This document shows positions 1 through 14,505 of a DNA stretch of 64,000 nucleotides, one piece after another. Numbering within the stretch: the first letter of the stretch is position 1; every line of letters starts with the position of its first letter. The notes under the pieces are model-generated. The model ran no database searches. It saw only the letters and a program-made list of their open reading frames with translations, and was not told where the DNA came from. The translations under genes were made by a program, and so were the position numbers. Origin of the DNA: Nemania diffusa (Eukaryota; Ascomycota; Sordariomycetes; Xylariales; Xylariaceae). The stretch covers positions 3,606,501 to 3,670,500 of the forward strand of contig JBBPUQ010000008.1 in the NCBI GenBank assembly GCA_038501195.1, in the 5' to 3' direction.

Positions 1-299
1 ATTTATTATTTATATAATTTTTTTGTAATATTTTTTTTAAGCAAAAGTTTAGTTTATTTAAAGTTATTTTTTTAATGTTTTGTTTTTTTTAATTTTTTTT
101 GTAATATTTTTTAAAACTTTTATTTTGTTACAAAAACTAATAAATATAATTACAATGTTTTATAAGTATATTTTTTTTTTAGTATTGTTTAATAAGTAAT
201 TTTTTAAAATATATTTTTTTTATTAATAGTTAAAACATTTGCTTTTTTTTGCTAGCTTTAATAATTTAAAGTTGTTTAAAATATTACAACTTTAAATTG

Positions 300-1250
300 T
301 TGAAATTTTAGTATTATTATTGCTAGCTTTAATATTACTGTTTTTATTATTAGTAATATTTTCTAAAAAGTTATTAGTATTATTATAAATAATATATTAG
401 TTAAACTTGCTTATATTATTAAAAAAAGTTAACTAATTAATTTTACGTTTAATATTATATTTTTTATTGTTTATATATATTTAATAAACTAATTAAATAT
501 AAAGTTTAATATATTAATTAAAAAAAACATTGTTATTTAAATAAACAAAAAAAATATTTAGTAGTTTATTAAACAACTTGTTTTTAAAGTATTTTTTTTT
601 TTTTTTTTTTTTAATTTAGTTTTTTTAGTTAATTAAACAAAGTTAATTTTAAAGTTAAAAAAAGTAGCTAAAATATAATTATTAAAATCAAAAAACTTTT
701 ATTTTAATTTAAACTTTTTGTTAATATTTATATTTTTATAGCTTTTTTTTAAATAGTTAAAAAATGCTTTAATAGTAATTAATTAGTTAAAATAGCTTTT
801 AGTTAAATATAAAAGTAAATGTTTAACAATTTTATTATTAATATAAGCTTTAATATTAATTATTTTTATAGCGTTATTAGCGAACTAATTTTTGTTAACA
901 ATTAGTTGACTTTTTATAGCATATAACTATATTTTAAATTTAATATTGTTTTTATTTTTATTATTATAAAAAACAAATATAAATATTTTAGTTAATTTGT
1001 AAAATCTTTTATTTATTTAAATAAATTTCAAAATATTACTTTTATAAAAAAATAAATTAACAATATATTAATTAGTTTTGTTTAATAGTTTTTAAATATA
1101 GTTATATTTAATAATAGCTGTTTTTAACTTTTAAAATAAATAGTTAATAATTTGTTTAAAATAAAAGTTAAAAACAAGTTTTTTTTTATTGTTTTTTATT
1201 AAACAATTTAGTTGTTTTTTTTTATTAACTGCAATTTTGCTAAATTTTTT
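300..1250 (-). pseudogene. Decayed gag region of gypsy copy C
   Basis: The reverse complement reads as a Gag-like polypeptide with scattered stops. Its layout fits gypsy Gag: a stretch around 1000-900 ending in an I-x-Y-A-I-like motif, then a hydrophobic helix-rich part around 800-700, then a basic stretch. The same frame is recoverable in copies A (about 19,800-20,600) and B (about 29,000-29,700). Assignment to Gag rests on position between the 5' LTR and the reverse transcriptase and on general resemblance, not on a diagnostic motif. No zinc knuckle could be recognised. Confidence 0.5.
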
Positions 1251-1930
1251 AGTTTAATTAACAAAAGTTTTTATATATTAAATAAACAGTATAACTAAGT
1301 TATATAAGTTTTTAGCTTATTATTAATATATTATTATTATTAAAAACTTAACTTTTATTTTTTAAAATAAAACATTAGAATGTTTAATTAAATTAACAAA
1401 AGCATTTTTATTAACTAGTTTATTAAATTTAAACTAAGTTTTTTTTTTTAATAAAATAATAAAAATAAAAAAAAAAACGATCTTGTTAAGCTTATACAGT
1501 TTAATAGCATATTTTTTTAAAAAGTAGTTAGTTTTTCAAAAAAAGTTTTTTTAATTAAAAATATAGTATTTATATATAAAAAAAAAGTTTTATATTTAAT
1601 TTTAAAAGCTTTTTATTAAAAAAACTAAAATAATTAGTTTATTATTATTTTTAGCTTTTATAATAACTAAAGTGTTATAGCTAAATCTTTTAAAATATAT
1701 TCAAATATTAGTTTTTACATAAAAAATTAAAAAAAACTGCTTGTTATTTATAATTACAAATAGTTGCAATTTATTAAAAGTTAAATTAATTTGTTTTTTA
1801 GTTTGTTGCTTAAAAATAGCGTATTTTTTAAATATTAATACTATTGCAGCAATTAGTTACAATTTAGTTTTTTTGTAAAAAATATTTAAAAGCAGTTTTT
1901 ATGCTTTATAAATATAAATAATCTATAAAT

Positions 1931-2166
1931 TATTGTATAAAGCTTACAAAAAAAGCAAAGCTTTAAACAAATAAAGCTATATTATACAAAAAATCTACAA
2001 ATAAAAAAAAAAAAAAAAAAGTTAAGAATTTTTCTGTAAAAAAATTACTTATATATATATATATAAAGCGGTTTAAAATAGCAGTAAATAAAGTTACTTA
2101 TTTAACTAAGTAATAAAGCCACTTAATTTATCTAATTAATTAAGCTAGTATTAACTAACTGTAACT
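1931..2166 (-). repeat. LTR of gypsy family A/B/C/D (copy C)
   Basis: A 236-bp terminal repeat, the same length as both LTRs of copy A. In plus orientation it starts with a mutated TGTTATATAAAG and ends with CTAACTGTAACT. A TATATATATATATAAAG tract in the middle is shared by all copies. It is the 5' LTR of a minus-strand element. Confidence 0.85.
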
Positions 2167-2249
2167 AAACTTACTAAATTTATTAAATAAATATATAAAA
2201 CAATATATTTTAACTATAAACTAATATATATAAAAACAAATAAAACAAT

Positions 2250-3985
2250 CAATAAATAATGTAATAAATTAAAAAAACTTAATATAATAATATAACAAGT
2301 TTTTAAATTTAAATATAAATAAAAATATAAAAACTTTATATATTTAATAGCAATAAAACTTATTAAAAACTTTGCTAAATAAATTAATAAATAATTAAAT
2401 AAAATTATTAAAACAAATATTAAAAATATTAATATTACTGAACTTTTTAAGTTTATTACTAATTTCGAAAAAATTTTTCGAATTATTTATTTTGTTTAAA
2501 CTACTAAATTTTAAAATATTTATAACGCTAAAATTATTAGTAATATATTAAGCTATTATATTATAACTTTTAAGCTATACTATAAAACAATAGTTTTAAA
2601 TACTATAAAAACTAGTAAAAAACTTATAAAAAAAAAAGCATTTTTTATATTTTAAAAAAAATAAAATAAAAACAAGCTTATTAACTAAAAGCAATAAAAT
2701 TGTTAAAAATAGTTTTATTAAAAAAAAAAAAAGCGAAAGCGCTATAGCAATTTTAAATAAAACAAACAATAAAAAGATATTTAAAAAAGCTTACAAAATA
2801 ACTTTTGTAAATGTTTTAAAACAAATACTTATATAAATAACAAAAAAAAAAATTTTAATGTTATTAATTATATAATATATTATAAATATTATTTAATAGT
2901 TAAATATTAGTTTATTTTTTTTAAAAATAAATTTAATAATTAAATTTTAAATATAACTATTAAAAAAATTGTTAAATTATAATTAAATATTAATAAAGTT
3001 ATAAAATAAATAGTAAAACATATAAAATAATAGCATAAAAAAAAAAAGCTTAAAAAAAACGAGCTTAAAGCTGCAAAAAAAAAAAAATTAATTTTTAAAG
3101 CTTTTAATAACTCGAATTAAAAATATTTTTAATTTATAAAAAAAAAGCTTATTAATTTATTTATTAAAAAATTTAGCTATAGTAAATTTAAAAGTTTTAT
3201 TATATATTTTTAATATATTAAATCGTTTTTTAAATTTAAAAAAAGCTAACTTTAAAAATATAATAATAGCAAAAAATAATACAATTTATATATATAGCTA
3301 TAAAAAAATCAATATAAAAATTTAAAGCTTAAAAAAATATGTTATATATAAACTATATAACATAATTTATTGTTTAAAAATAACTACAAATTTAATGTTT
3401 TTACAAGTTTTAAACTATATAAAAGTTTATTAAAAAAATAAACTTAAATTTAATTTTTTAAAACATTATTAAAAAGTGCTTCTATACTTTTTAACTTATA
3501 TATATAACTAATATATATATAATAAAATATTTTTTAGTACAATTTATAGTTTATATTTTTTATATATAAAAAAACTTGTTGAATTTTTATATAAAAAAGT
3601 TAAAAGCTAAAGCAAGTTTATACTGCTAATACTAGCAACTTAAACATTTAAAATTTAAACTATTAAAACAACTATTAATTTATATTAAAAAAGTAATAAT
3701 TACATTATATTTTAACAACAAAATTTATACTATTAATTATATAGCTTATAATAAAATAAAAACATATTATAAAATAATATAAAATATTTGTTTAAAAGTT
3801 ATAAAAATAAATATACATTTAATAATTGATTTTTATAAATATAATAAGCTTAATTAAAAAAAACGCTTTTAAAAAATAATATTAATAATTAATTAATATT
3901 TAAACTATATATAAAATTATTATATTAATAATAAATTTGCAAATATTATATAAGTAGCTTTTAAAAACTATATTAAATATATAAA
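2250..3985 (+). pseudogene. Copia I-1 gag/protease/pre-integrase region
   Basis: The plus strand reads as discontinuous polypeptide with stops. The stretch near 3245-3420 (NTIYIYSYKKINIKI, then CYI...LLFKNNY) resembles the gag-pre-integrase part of copia polyproteins that follows the protease. Upstream, about 2400-2640 resembles a Gag coding stretch. The same sequence occurs inverted at about 57,400-57,800 in copy I-2. It ends where gypsy II was inserted and resumes at 11,231. The domain call is tentative; the membership in element I is firm. Confidence 0.5.
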
Positions 3986-4285
3986 AATTATAGCTGAACT
4001 ATATTTACTATATAGAAAAACAATACATAAAGAATATATTAAAGCATTTATTATATTTTGTAGCAAATATTTACTTTATTGTACTAAAAGCAAACAATAA
4101 AAATATAACAAATAATATTAAAATAATAAAAAAAGTATTTACTACAAAAAAAAAAACTTATATATAATCAAGCTTGCTATTACAAACTTAATCTTTTTTT
4201 TTTTTTTTTTTTTAACTTAGTATTTTTTTTTAAATATATAGTATTTTTATATATACTATATTAACTGTTTTTTTTAATTTTTATA
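3986..4285 (+). repeat. 5' LTR of gypsy II
   Basis: Aligns along its length with 10930-11230 apart from G-A/C-T changes and a few indels in the T tract. Shared landmarks are AGCTTGCTATTACA, a long T run and TATAGTATTTTTATATAT. Its outer (left) half is clearly less mutated than the same half of the 3' LTR. Confidence 0.88.
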
Positions 4286-7200
4286 ATATTAAGTTTGTTT
4301 TATTTATTTGTTATAAATTAATATTAAAAAGTTTAATTTAATATTAATTTAATATTAATTTAATATTAAATATATTTAATACTAATACTAAAATATTAAT
4401 TTATTTCTAAATATTAAATTTTTTATTTAATACTGAATTTTTTTTATATTTTTTATATTAATTTTATATTTTAAAAAAATGCTAAGTTATAATACTACAA
4501 GTTTTTTTAATACTTAAAAAAAAAAAAAAAAAAAATGCTTATATTAAGCAATTTTTATTTTTATTTCAAAAATAAAAATAGTTACTTCGATATAAAAAAA
4601 ACAATTTTAAACTTTTTAACTAAAAAATCTATAATTTATAATATTACTTTGTAAAAAATTATATTAAAATTTACTAAAAAATATTTAAATAGTTTTAAAA
4701 AAAGTATTTATTAATAATATTAAAACTATATAAAAAATAAAATAATATAAAACTTTTATATGTTTTATTTAATTATTAATAAAATTTAATAAAACATTTT
4801 TTTTTAAATAAAAAACAAATATAAATTAACTTATTAATAAAAACAATATTATATATATAAAATATTTTTTTTATTTAATATAACAAAATATAAGTTTAAA
4901 AATAAAAAGTTTATTATTAACTATAATATTTAAAAAAAGTTAAACAAAACTAAATTTAAGCTTATTTTTAATAAAATATATATTTATATTATTATAACTT
5001 AAATATTTTATAAAATAATAAACTAGCTATATATTATAGTTTTTAATAACAGTTAAAATTAAAACTATTTATATATTATTTATTATATTATAAAAAATTT
5101 TATATAAAAAAATAAACAGTTTTTATAAAAAGTTAAAATAAAGTTTATTAAAAATAAACAAGTTTTAAAAATATACAAAAAAAAAATTAAAAAACTATAA
5201 AACTATAATAAAGTTTTTTAAAAAGTTTTAATTAAAATATATAAAAAAATATTTATTGTATAAATTATTATTAAACAAAAATTTATTTAACAAATATTTA
5301 TTTAATAGCTTTTATTTAAAAAAGTTATATTTATATAAATAATATTAATAATAAAACTATTTTTAATTAATTTATTTTAGTAAAAAATATTTTATTTATT
5401 GTTATATTTAAAAAAATTATTTAAAATTAAATTATTTAAAACAATTTAAACTTTAAAGCAAATATTTAAAAATTTATTATTTTATATATATTTATTTCGA
5501 AAAGCTTTATTTATAATATATTTATTTTAAAAAACGCTATTTAAAAAAGCAATTATAAAAAAAATATAATATTAAACTCGATATTTTTAAACAATAAAAA
5601 ATAAAGTATAAAAATAATAAATTTTTCTGTTTTTACTAATAATACTTTTTTAAATAATAAACTTATAGTTAAATTTTATTATTAATATTTGTTTATAAAA
5701 AACAAACTTTAAACAAATATAAATTATTTTATAAACAAATAAAACTAAATATATTATATTTTAAAATATATAAACAGATTAATTATTTTAAAAATTATTT
5801 TATTTATAAAACAAGTTTTAAAATAAAATAGTTTTATATATATAACTATTATAAAAGTTTTAAAACATTTATTAAAATTATATAGCAATTTTTATAAATA
5901 TAAAAAAATTTAAATTAAATATAAAAAATTTAAAATAAAAAAACTAAAAATATTTTTAAACTTTTAATTTAAATTTATTAAATTAACTAATTAAACTTAT
6001 ATATTTTAAACTAATTATAAACAAAATTTATATAACAAACTATTAAAACAATTAAATAAAGTTATAATATTTAATATAAACAGTTTTAAAATTATTTTTA
6101 ATATTTATTATTTTTATATTTAAATTGTTAACTATTAATAATATAAAAATTTTATTAATAACTTTATTTTATAAAAAATTAATTTATAATTATTAAAATA
6201 TAATATAACTAATATTTTAAAAAATTTATTTATAAAAAATTTACTTTTATAAAATTTATTTATAAAACTATTATTTAATAAAGCTATATTTTTAACTATT
6301 AAACAACATTTTTTTATTTTAATATTTAAAAAATTAAAAAATAAATATAAACTTTATATAAAACTATAATATAAAAAAAAAGTAATTTTAATATAAAAAA
6401 GTTTTTGTTTTATTTATTATAAAACTAGCTATTAAAGTATTAACTATTTATATTATAAAAAATATAAACATTTAAATACTGCTTAAATTATAGCGATTAT
6501 AAAAAAAAAAAAAAATTATTTTAAAAATAATTAAAAAGTTAATATAAAAAAAAAAAGTTCAAAAAATAAAAAAGTTTAAAACAATTAGTTTTTTTTTTTA
6601 AACTTATTATATTATTTATTTTAAACTTAAATTAATATAAAAAAGTTTTATTTGATTTTTTAAAGAAAAATTTTAAAAAAAAGCTTTTATTAATAGTTTA
6701 TTTAATAATATTTAATAAACTAAAATTTTTTACTTTTGTTTTAATTAATATAAAAGCTAAAATATATTTATATATAAATATTTAATTTATTAAAAAAATA
6801 ATATAACTTTTAAACTTTTTTAAACTGTTTAATTTTAAATTTACTTTTATTATAAAATATAATAATAATAGCAATTAAAAAATTATTAAAGCATTAAATA
6901 TTTACTTTTATATTAATATATATATTATTTAAAACATTTTTATAATAGTACTAAATATAAAATATAATATAATTGTTAAATAAAAGTTTTTTATATATTA
7001 TAATATATTAGTTAATTATTAAAAGCAAAAATTAATATTTTTTATTACAAAAAAAAAAAAGCTTATTAAAAATATATTATTAAATAAAACAAAAAAATTA
7101 AAAAATTTAAGTTATTAAATCAATATTATATAATAAAACAAATTATTTAAAATTAAAATAATTTAAAAAGTATAAAATATTATTTAGTTATAAAGTTTAT

Positions 7201-8099
7201 TTATTATAAAAAAACAAATTTTTTAGTTAAAAACTATATATAAAAAATTAAATAAAAAAATAAAAAAATGCTTTTTTATAATTAGTTTTATTTATATTAT
7301 ATTTAAAATTTTTCGATATATTGTTAGTTTGTTTAAAAAAAACTAAATAAAACACAAATTATAAAAAATAAAAATATTACTAGTAAATAATAGTAAAATA
7401 AAGCTATTTTAAAAAAACTTATTTAAAAAAGTTATATTAAAAAAAAAACTTAAGTTAAAAACTTGTTATAGCAAATATAAACTATAAAAAAACATTATAA
7501 AATAATACAAATATTAATTTGTTAATATTTTTATATTAAATGTTATAACTTTTGTTATAATAATATATTAAAAAAATACTAAGTTATATAAAATAACTTT
7601 TTTGTATAAAATAAACTTAATAATTATTTAAAAAAAATTCGAATTAAAAAACTTAAAAAAATTTTTTTAAAAAATAATTAAACAAGTAATATTTATAAAA
7701 TATTATAAATATTTTAATATATTTAGTAAAAAAGTTTTTAATTAAATATTATTTTGAAGATATAAAGTTAATTATTAAATCAAACTTATAAAAAATTTAA
7801 AAAATTTAAAATATAATATTTTATATAAAATATTTTTAAAAAAAACTAAAATTTATCAGTAATATATATATAAAAACTTAGTAAAAAATTTTATTAAATT
7901 TATTATAATATTTTAAATAGTACTAGTTTTATTTGTACAAAAAAGCAATAAATTTTTAAAACTATATATAAATTATTAAAAACTAAACTTTTTAATACAA
8001 AAAAACTAATACTTTTTATTTTTAATTAATAAAATGTTTATTTTTTTTATAAAAATAAAAATTTATATTAAATTAGATATAAAATAAACATTTTACTGT

Positions 8100-9100
8100 A
8101 TATATATAATAAAAAGATATAAATTTTTAACTATATTTTATATATAATATAAAATATATTAATTTAATGTTTTATTTTTTAGTTTAATAAATAAACTAGC
8201 TATATTTTAATAGTTTATTAATAATATTTTAACTAAATATTTTAATATATTTTATATAGTATATATTAATAATATATTAATATATTTAAACAATAAAATT
8301 AAATATAAATTTTATATAAAAAAAATTTTAAATAAACTATAAACTATAAAATTATAAACAAACTTAAAAAAATATAAATTTTATATAATTAAAACTAAAT
8401 TTTTAAAATTTATTATTAGTACTAATAAAATCGAAATAAATTTAACAAAAACTAAAATAATTTATAAATAAAAACTACTTAAAAAATATAATATAGTTTA
8501 GGTTTAAAAAGTACAGTTTTTTTTAAAGTTTTATAATTTTTACAAATAGTTTATTAAAAAGTTTAGTTGTATTATAAAACTACTAACTTAGTTAATAGTT
8601 ATTATAGTTTATTTTAACTAGTTTAAAATATATTAAAAAATATTTAATTAGTTAAAACAAATTTTACTATTTATACTAATATTTCGTTATTTTTTGTTTA
8701 ATATAAAAATATATATAAAAATAAATATATTAAACAAAATAGCTATAAATTGTTTTTTATAAAAAAATAGTTCAAAAAATAACTAATATTTTATAATATT
8801 TTATTTTAAAGTATTTTATAAAACTAAATTTAACTATAATATTTATAACAAAAAAATATTAATAGTAATAAAAAAACTTATTTACTAAAAAGTAAAATTA
8901 ATAAATTTATAACAAATTAAACTTTTTATAATAATTACTAATTATATAATATTAAAATATTTTATTATTAAATATATATTAAACTTTTAATAAATTAAAT
9001 AAATTAAATTAATATTATATTATAATTTTATAATTATTTATTAGCTAAAAACTTAAAATATTATTTTAAATATTATATTAAAGCTAAAAAATAAATTAAA
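8100..9100 (+). pseudogene. Gypsy II reverse transcriptase and RNase H remnant
   Basis: In the frame beginning at 8262 the plus strand reads YINNILIYLNN, the RIP-altered form of the YxDDILIYSxx box at the catalytic centre of gypsy reverse transcriptases; both aspartates have become asparagine (GAT to AAT). About 45 codons later a KFLKFIIST stretch matches the conserved K-F-L-G block. Near 8800-9000 the text resembles the family's RNase H: a KVFYKTKFNYNIYNKKI stretch, then a TNYIILKYF stretch in place of T-D-H-x-x-L-x-Y-F. Integrase should lie between ~9300 and 10,900 but I could not point to an intact zinc-binding motif there. Many stop codons make it non-functional. Confidence 0.85.
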
Positions 9101-10929
9101 AAACTAAAAACAGAAAAAAAACAAATAATATATAATAATATTTTTTTAGCTAGTTATAACTTTAAAATAATTAACTTTAAAAAATTTTACTTTAAAATAT
9201 TTTATTTTATAAGTAGTTAAAATTTATAAGCTAGTTATTAACAAGCTATTATTAATATTAAATATATTTTTAATTAATGCTTTATTATAAACTAACTACA
9301 AAAATTTTTTGCTAAAAAAATATAAAAAGTTAATATTTAATATATTATAAATAAATTATTAAATACTTAAAAATTTAATAATATATAAAAAATAATTAAT
9401 TATAATTAATATAAACAATTTATAAACAAAAGTAATTCGAAAAATTTATAACTAAATTTTAATAGCTTATTTTAAAAAAAACAAAACTAAAAAACTAATA
9501 ATAAATAAATACTAGTAACTAAAAATATTTAAAAATGTTAATATATATATAGCTAATTATTTTTATAAAATTATTAAAACATTTTAAAACAAAATATTAA
9601 ATAAACTTTGCTTATTTAAAGTTTTAAACTATTTTTAACAATATATTATTATTAACTTTAAAAGTTTTTTTAAAAATAAATTAAACAACAATATAATTTT
9701 TATTATAATAAACTGTTTATTTAAACTTTACTAAATTATATTTTATATTTTATTAACTATAATAAAAAATATAGTTTAAATATATTATAAAAGCTTTTAT
9801 TAATTATTTAAATAGTTTAAATCTGTTATAAATAATTAAAATTTTTAGTTTGTTAAAAATTTTATAAATAAACTATTATAAATTTATAAAATAAAACTAG
9901 ATTTTTTGTTTATAAAATATTATAAAATAATAAAATAAATAAAAAATATATACTAATAAATTAATTAATAGTTATATTTTTATATTAATTATTTTTAAAA
10001 TAACTAGTTAAAAGTATTATTAATTTTAAATAATATTTAAGCTATATTATTATATAATTTGCTAAAAAGTTTTTTTTTTTAAAAAGTTATTATAAAACAA
10101 CTTATATATATAATTTTTAACTAAAAAAATAAAACGAAAACAACTACTAAATTTTTTATTTAAAAAAAGCTTATTTAATAAAAAGTACAAATATTTAAAA
10201 AACAAACTTATAAATATTAATTTATAATTAAAAATTAAATATAAAAAATATAAAATAAAATAACTAAATAAGTTAATAAATATAAACAAAAGTTAAATTT
10301 TAATATAAATAATTTTATTTATATTTTAAAAAAAAAAAATAAACAAATTAACTGTTTAAACAATAAACTTAACTATTTTTTTATATAAATATTATATAAA
10401 ATTTTAAAATATAAAAATTATATTTATTTATTAAAACTGTTAAATTAGTAAAAAAAAGTATATTAATTTTATATAAATTAATTACAAAAATATATAAATA
10501 ATTTACTACTTAAACAAAAGTATAAACATTTAAATAAAAAAATTGTAAATTTAAGTATTAATAGCGAAAAATAAAAAGTTAAAAAAATTTTATTTTTATA
10601 AATTTAGTACAAAAAACTGTTTTATAAAATAAACTAAAAAAACTAAAACTTAAACAATATATAATATTTTGCTATTAATTTTTATAACTTTTTTACTTTG
10701 CTATAATAATATTATAATAACTATTTTAATAAAACAGAACTATTTAAACAATTAAAATATTAGCTAAAAACTTTTAAAAAAAAACAAACTAAACTAAATT
10801 ATAAAAATAACAACTATATTAAATTTAATTAAATATAATTTTATAAAATTAAATTTTAAAAAATTTAAACTATTTATTAGTTTTATAGTTACTATAAATT
10901 TAAAACGAACTTTAAACAAATAAAAAAAT

Positions 10930-11230
10930 AGTTATAACTAAACTATATTTATTATATAAAAAAACAGTATATAAAAAATATACTAAAGCATTTATTATAT
11001 TTTATAGCAAATATTTATTTTATTATATTAAAAATAAACAATAAAAATATAACAAATAATACTAAAACAATAAAAGAAATATTTACTACAAAAGAAAAAA
11101 CTTATATATAATCGAGCTTGCTATTACAGATTTAATCTTTTTTTCTTTTTTTTTTTTAGTTTAATATTTTCTCCTGAATATATAGTATTTTTATATATGC
11201 TATATTAGCTGTTCTTTTTCAGCTTTTACA
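10930..11230 (+). repeat. 3' LTR of gypsy II
   Basis: Pairs with 3986-4285 and ends with CAGCTTTTACA, so the element has a CA terminus. The last third keeps many C and G residues (TTTTCTCCTGAATATATAG, GCTGTTC) that are T and A in the 5' LTR, whereas its first third is more mutated than the 5' LTR. Confidence 0.88.
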
Positions 11231-14200
11231 ATAAATTATTATTTTAACATTAAAATAAAAACTATTAAATATAATAGCAAATTTGCTAACTTAAAACAAA
11301 AAACTACTTATTTTAATAAATTAATTATTAAAAAATATAATATTACTTTTGAAATTTTGTTACTATATATTTAAAATTTTAATAGCAGAATTAAAAAAAT
11401 AAAAGCTATTATTAAATTAAAAATAAGCTCTATATATAATAGCTACAAACTTTTTTTATTTTTATAAATTAAAATAATTTATATAGCAGTTTATTTATAT
11501 AATTAAATATTTAAATAAATTAATTATTAGCAAGCTTTTTATAAAAAGTTCTATTTTTATTTTAATAATTTATAAAATATAATAAGCTATAAAAAAAGCT
11601 TATTATTTGTTTACTTAAAAGCTTTTAGTTATATAGCATTTGTTATAATTTAATAAATTAAACAAAAAAAACACAAGTACTAAAAGCTCGATTTTAAAAT
11701 TTAAATAAGCTATTTAATAAGCTATTAATTTACTAATATTTACTATATATAGTTGCTATAAAAAAATAAAGTAATTGTTATTAAAAATATAACTTTTAAT
11801 AAAAATGAATTTTTTAATAAAAATTTAAATAAGTTTAAAAACAAACTTTTTAAAATTTTTTTAAAAGTTTATAAAATACTAATTAAAAAAATTATATATT
11901 AAAATATTTCTAAATTAAACAAAAATATAAAAAACTACTTAAAAAATAATAAACATAATAATATATTATTAAAAAACGCATTAAAAAATCTTGATTTTAT
12001 AAAATAAAAAAAAACAAGCTTATAATTAACATTTTAAAAAATTGTTTAAAAAAAGTATACTTTTATATAAGCACTAAATTTAAACTAAAACTTTTAATAC
12101 TTTTTGAATTTTTTTTTGCTGTATTGTTAAATTTAACAATTTTTTAATTTAATTATTTCAATTTTCGTTTAAAAAAAAAACATATTAAAAATAAACTATA
12201 AGCTTAAATTAAAATGTTATTTTTTAATTTATTATAAAATAGTTAAACTATTTACTTTTATTTAATAAAACTTTATAATATATTATATATTAATAATAAA
12301 CTAGTAACAAAAGTATAACAAATTTATTTATTAAAAAATGCTATATATAGTTACAACAATTTATTACAAATATTTAATATTATAAAAAACTTTATTAATA
12401 AAAAAAAATTAGCTTTTAAAAAAGCTTATAAAAAAAAAGCTTTTAAATAAATTACAAACTTTTTTAAAGTTTATATATATATAAACAATTAATTTTAAAT
12501 ATTAAATATTAAAAATAAATTAGCTAATATTTTTTATAACAAAACATTATAAGTATTAAATATTAATAAAATTATTTAAAAAAAAAGAAAAGCTTTTAAG
12601 CTATTTAATTACTGCTAAAAAGTTTATTTTTAAAAACTGCTATTTTAAAGAATAAAGATTTATTATTAAAACTTATTTTTTTTATTAAAATAATATAACG
12701 AGCTTATTAATTATTTGCTAAAAAATTATTTTTATAAAACTAAATATTTATATTTATAAAGTTATATTAAAATAAATATTTAAAAAAAAATTCTAAAAAG
12801 CTTTTTATAAAAAAGTTTAATGTTTAATTATATATAAGTATATATATATAAGTTTAATAAATATAGCTATTACAACAAATGTAAAATTTGTTTAATAATA
12901 TAAAAAAATTAACAATTTAATTATAGCAAAAAAAACACTTATATTAATATATTAATAAAAAAATTGTTTAAAATATTAATAGCTATTACTATTAAATTTA
13001 ATTTAAAATTTAAATAATATAATATTATAAATATATTTATTAACATTAAATTAATTAAAAAAATTTATATATATATATTGTTAAGCTATTAAAAACTTAA
13101 AACAGTAGTTTAATTATAACAAACTTTATATAAATTACAAAAGTTTTTTTTGTTATAATAAAAAAAACTTATTAAATTATTTTATAAAATAAAATTTACT
13201 TTTATATTTTATAAACTTTGCTATTTTTTAAAAAATAAAATATTATTATTTGTTTATATTAATAATATAGTAATAATTTATAAAAAAAAGAACTAAAAAA
13301 TAACTAATAAAGCAATTAAAGTTTTAAAAACTAAATATAATTTTATAAAAAAAAACAATTTATAATAGTTTTTAAAAATAAAAGTTATAAAAAATAAGCA
13401 AAAAAGCTTTTTATAGCTTTTTTAAACTTTTTATATTAAAAAAATTGCTAAATTAAAAAATTCAACATTTAATATTTATTTAAATACTTTAATAAAAACT
13501 AGCAAGCTTTTTTTTTATAAAAAAATTGCAACTTTAGTTAATATTTATTTATTTCAGCAAAAAATAAAGTTTATATTATATATTATAATAATTATATGTT
13601 TTACTATAACGTTTAAAGTTTTATAATTAATTTGTTTTAACTATAATTTGTTATTTAAATATTATAAAATAATTAATAAGCTTTTATTTTATTTATTAAA
13701 TATTTAGTTTTATATTTTATAATTTAGTAATAAAAACAACTTTATAATAACTAATAATATTTTATTTAGTAATAATACTTTTAATTAAAAAAACTTTTAA
13801 ACTTATATTATAAAGCTTTTTAATAATATTATAAAATAAAAAGCTAATAAACAAAATATAGTTATTATATTTATTATTAAAACTAAACTTTTTATTTTTA
13901 TATAAACAATTAAAAAAGCTATATATATTAATTAACTAATTAATAAACTTAATATTAGTTTTAATAGCTAATATATATATATTTAATGCAATAATTAATA
14001 AACTATAAAACTAGTTATTAAAAAAATAATAGTTTTATATATTAAATTAAAATATATAAATATATATAACTACTAGTTATATTAAAAAATCAAACATAAA
14101 AACTTTATAATAAAATATATATTTATTAATAAAATAATTATTAATAAATTTATTAAAGCTTTTATATTTTAAAAATAGCTTATATTTTTAATATAGTTAA
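11231..14200 (+). pseudogene. Copia I-1 reverse transcriptase and RNase H remnant
   Basis: This is the largest recognisable protein trace of the AT block. At 13,100-13,300 the plus strand reads a copia reverse transcriptase, with LFVYINNIVIIYKKK at ~13,245-13,290 (YVDD box mutated to YINN at 13,255-13,266). At ~13,840-13,930 it reads ANKQNIV followed by KTKLF, matching the A-x-K-Q-x-x-V-x-x-S-(S/T)-T-E-A-E-L segment of copia RNase H. At ~14,050-14,165 it reads KLKYINIYN and IKYIFINK, matching the usual K-L-R-H-V-D-I-H-N and V-P-T-D-x-x-A-D-x-x-T-K-A-L ending of the polyprotein. Stops and lost acidic residues show it is dead. Confidence 0.88.
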
Positions 14201-14503
14201 AACTAGTTATATTTTTTTATTAATTTAAATCTTTTATAAACGTTTTAACTATTATTAATTAATTCAAAAATTAGCTAATAAATAAAAAATTAGTAAAATA
14301 GCTATAAAATAAATAGTTATAACTAATAATTATTTAAAATAAACTAATTAAACAAAAGTAAAAAAAGCAAAAGTAATATAATTTAAAGCTTATTAAATTA
14401 TATATATTTAAAAAAAAAAAAAAACTTATTTAAAAAGCACTTTTATATATAAACGATTTTGCTATTACAGTAGCTTATGCTTAATTTAAAAACTCTAACT
14501 AGC

Positions 14504-14505
<2 letters not shown>

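Larger units (their letters stand above)
1..2166 (-). mobile_element. Gypsy-type LTR element, copy C (5' part, window edge)
   Basis: This is the 5' LTR (1931-2166) plus gag region of a minus-strand LTR retrotransposon that continues beyond the window start. It is collinear with 19,466-21,635 of the complete copy A and, inverted, with 28,113-30,300 of copy B. It is the least mutated gag copy of the family in this window. Its right end abuts copia I-1 at 2167, so it probably cut off the 5' end of that element. Its duplicated target site cannot be checked because the other end is outside the window. Confidence 0.85.
3986..11230 (+). mobile_element. Gypsy-type element II, complete, nested in copia I-1
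   Basis: A 7.2-kb element bounded by two ~300-bp direct repeats (3986-4285 and 10930-11230) and flanked by a perfect 5-bp duplication ATAAA (3981-3985 and 11231-11235). The sister copia copy I-2 carries a single TTTAT, the reverse complement, at the matching place near 56,205, which is the empty site. The interior encodes gypsy reverse transcriptase and RNase H on the plus strand. This family differs from gypsy A/B/C/D: its LTRs and interior do not match theirs. Confidence 0.92.

Noticed and set aside
10062..10289. 75-codon open frame on the minus strand
   Set aside because: It consists almost only of F, I, L, Y, K and N from A/T codons and lies inside gypsy II, opposite the coding strand, in the 3' part of its polyprotein.
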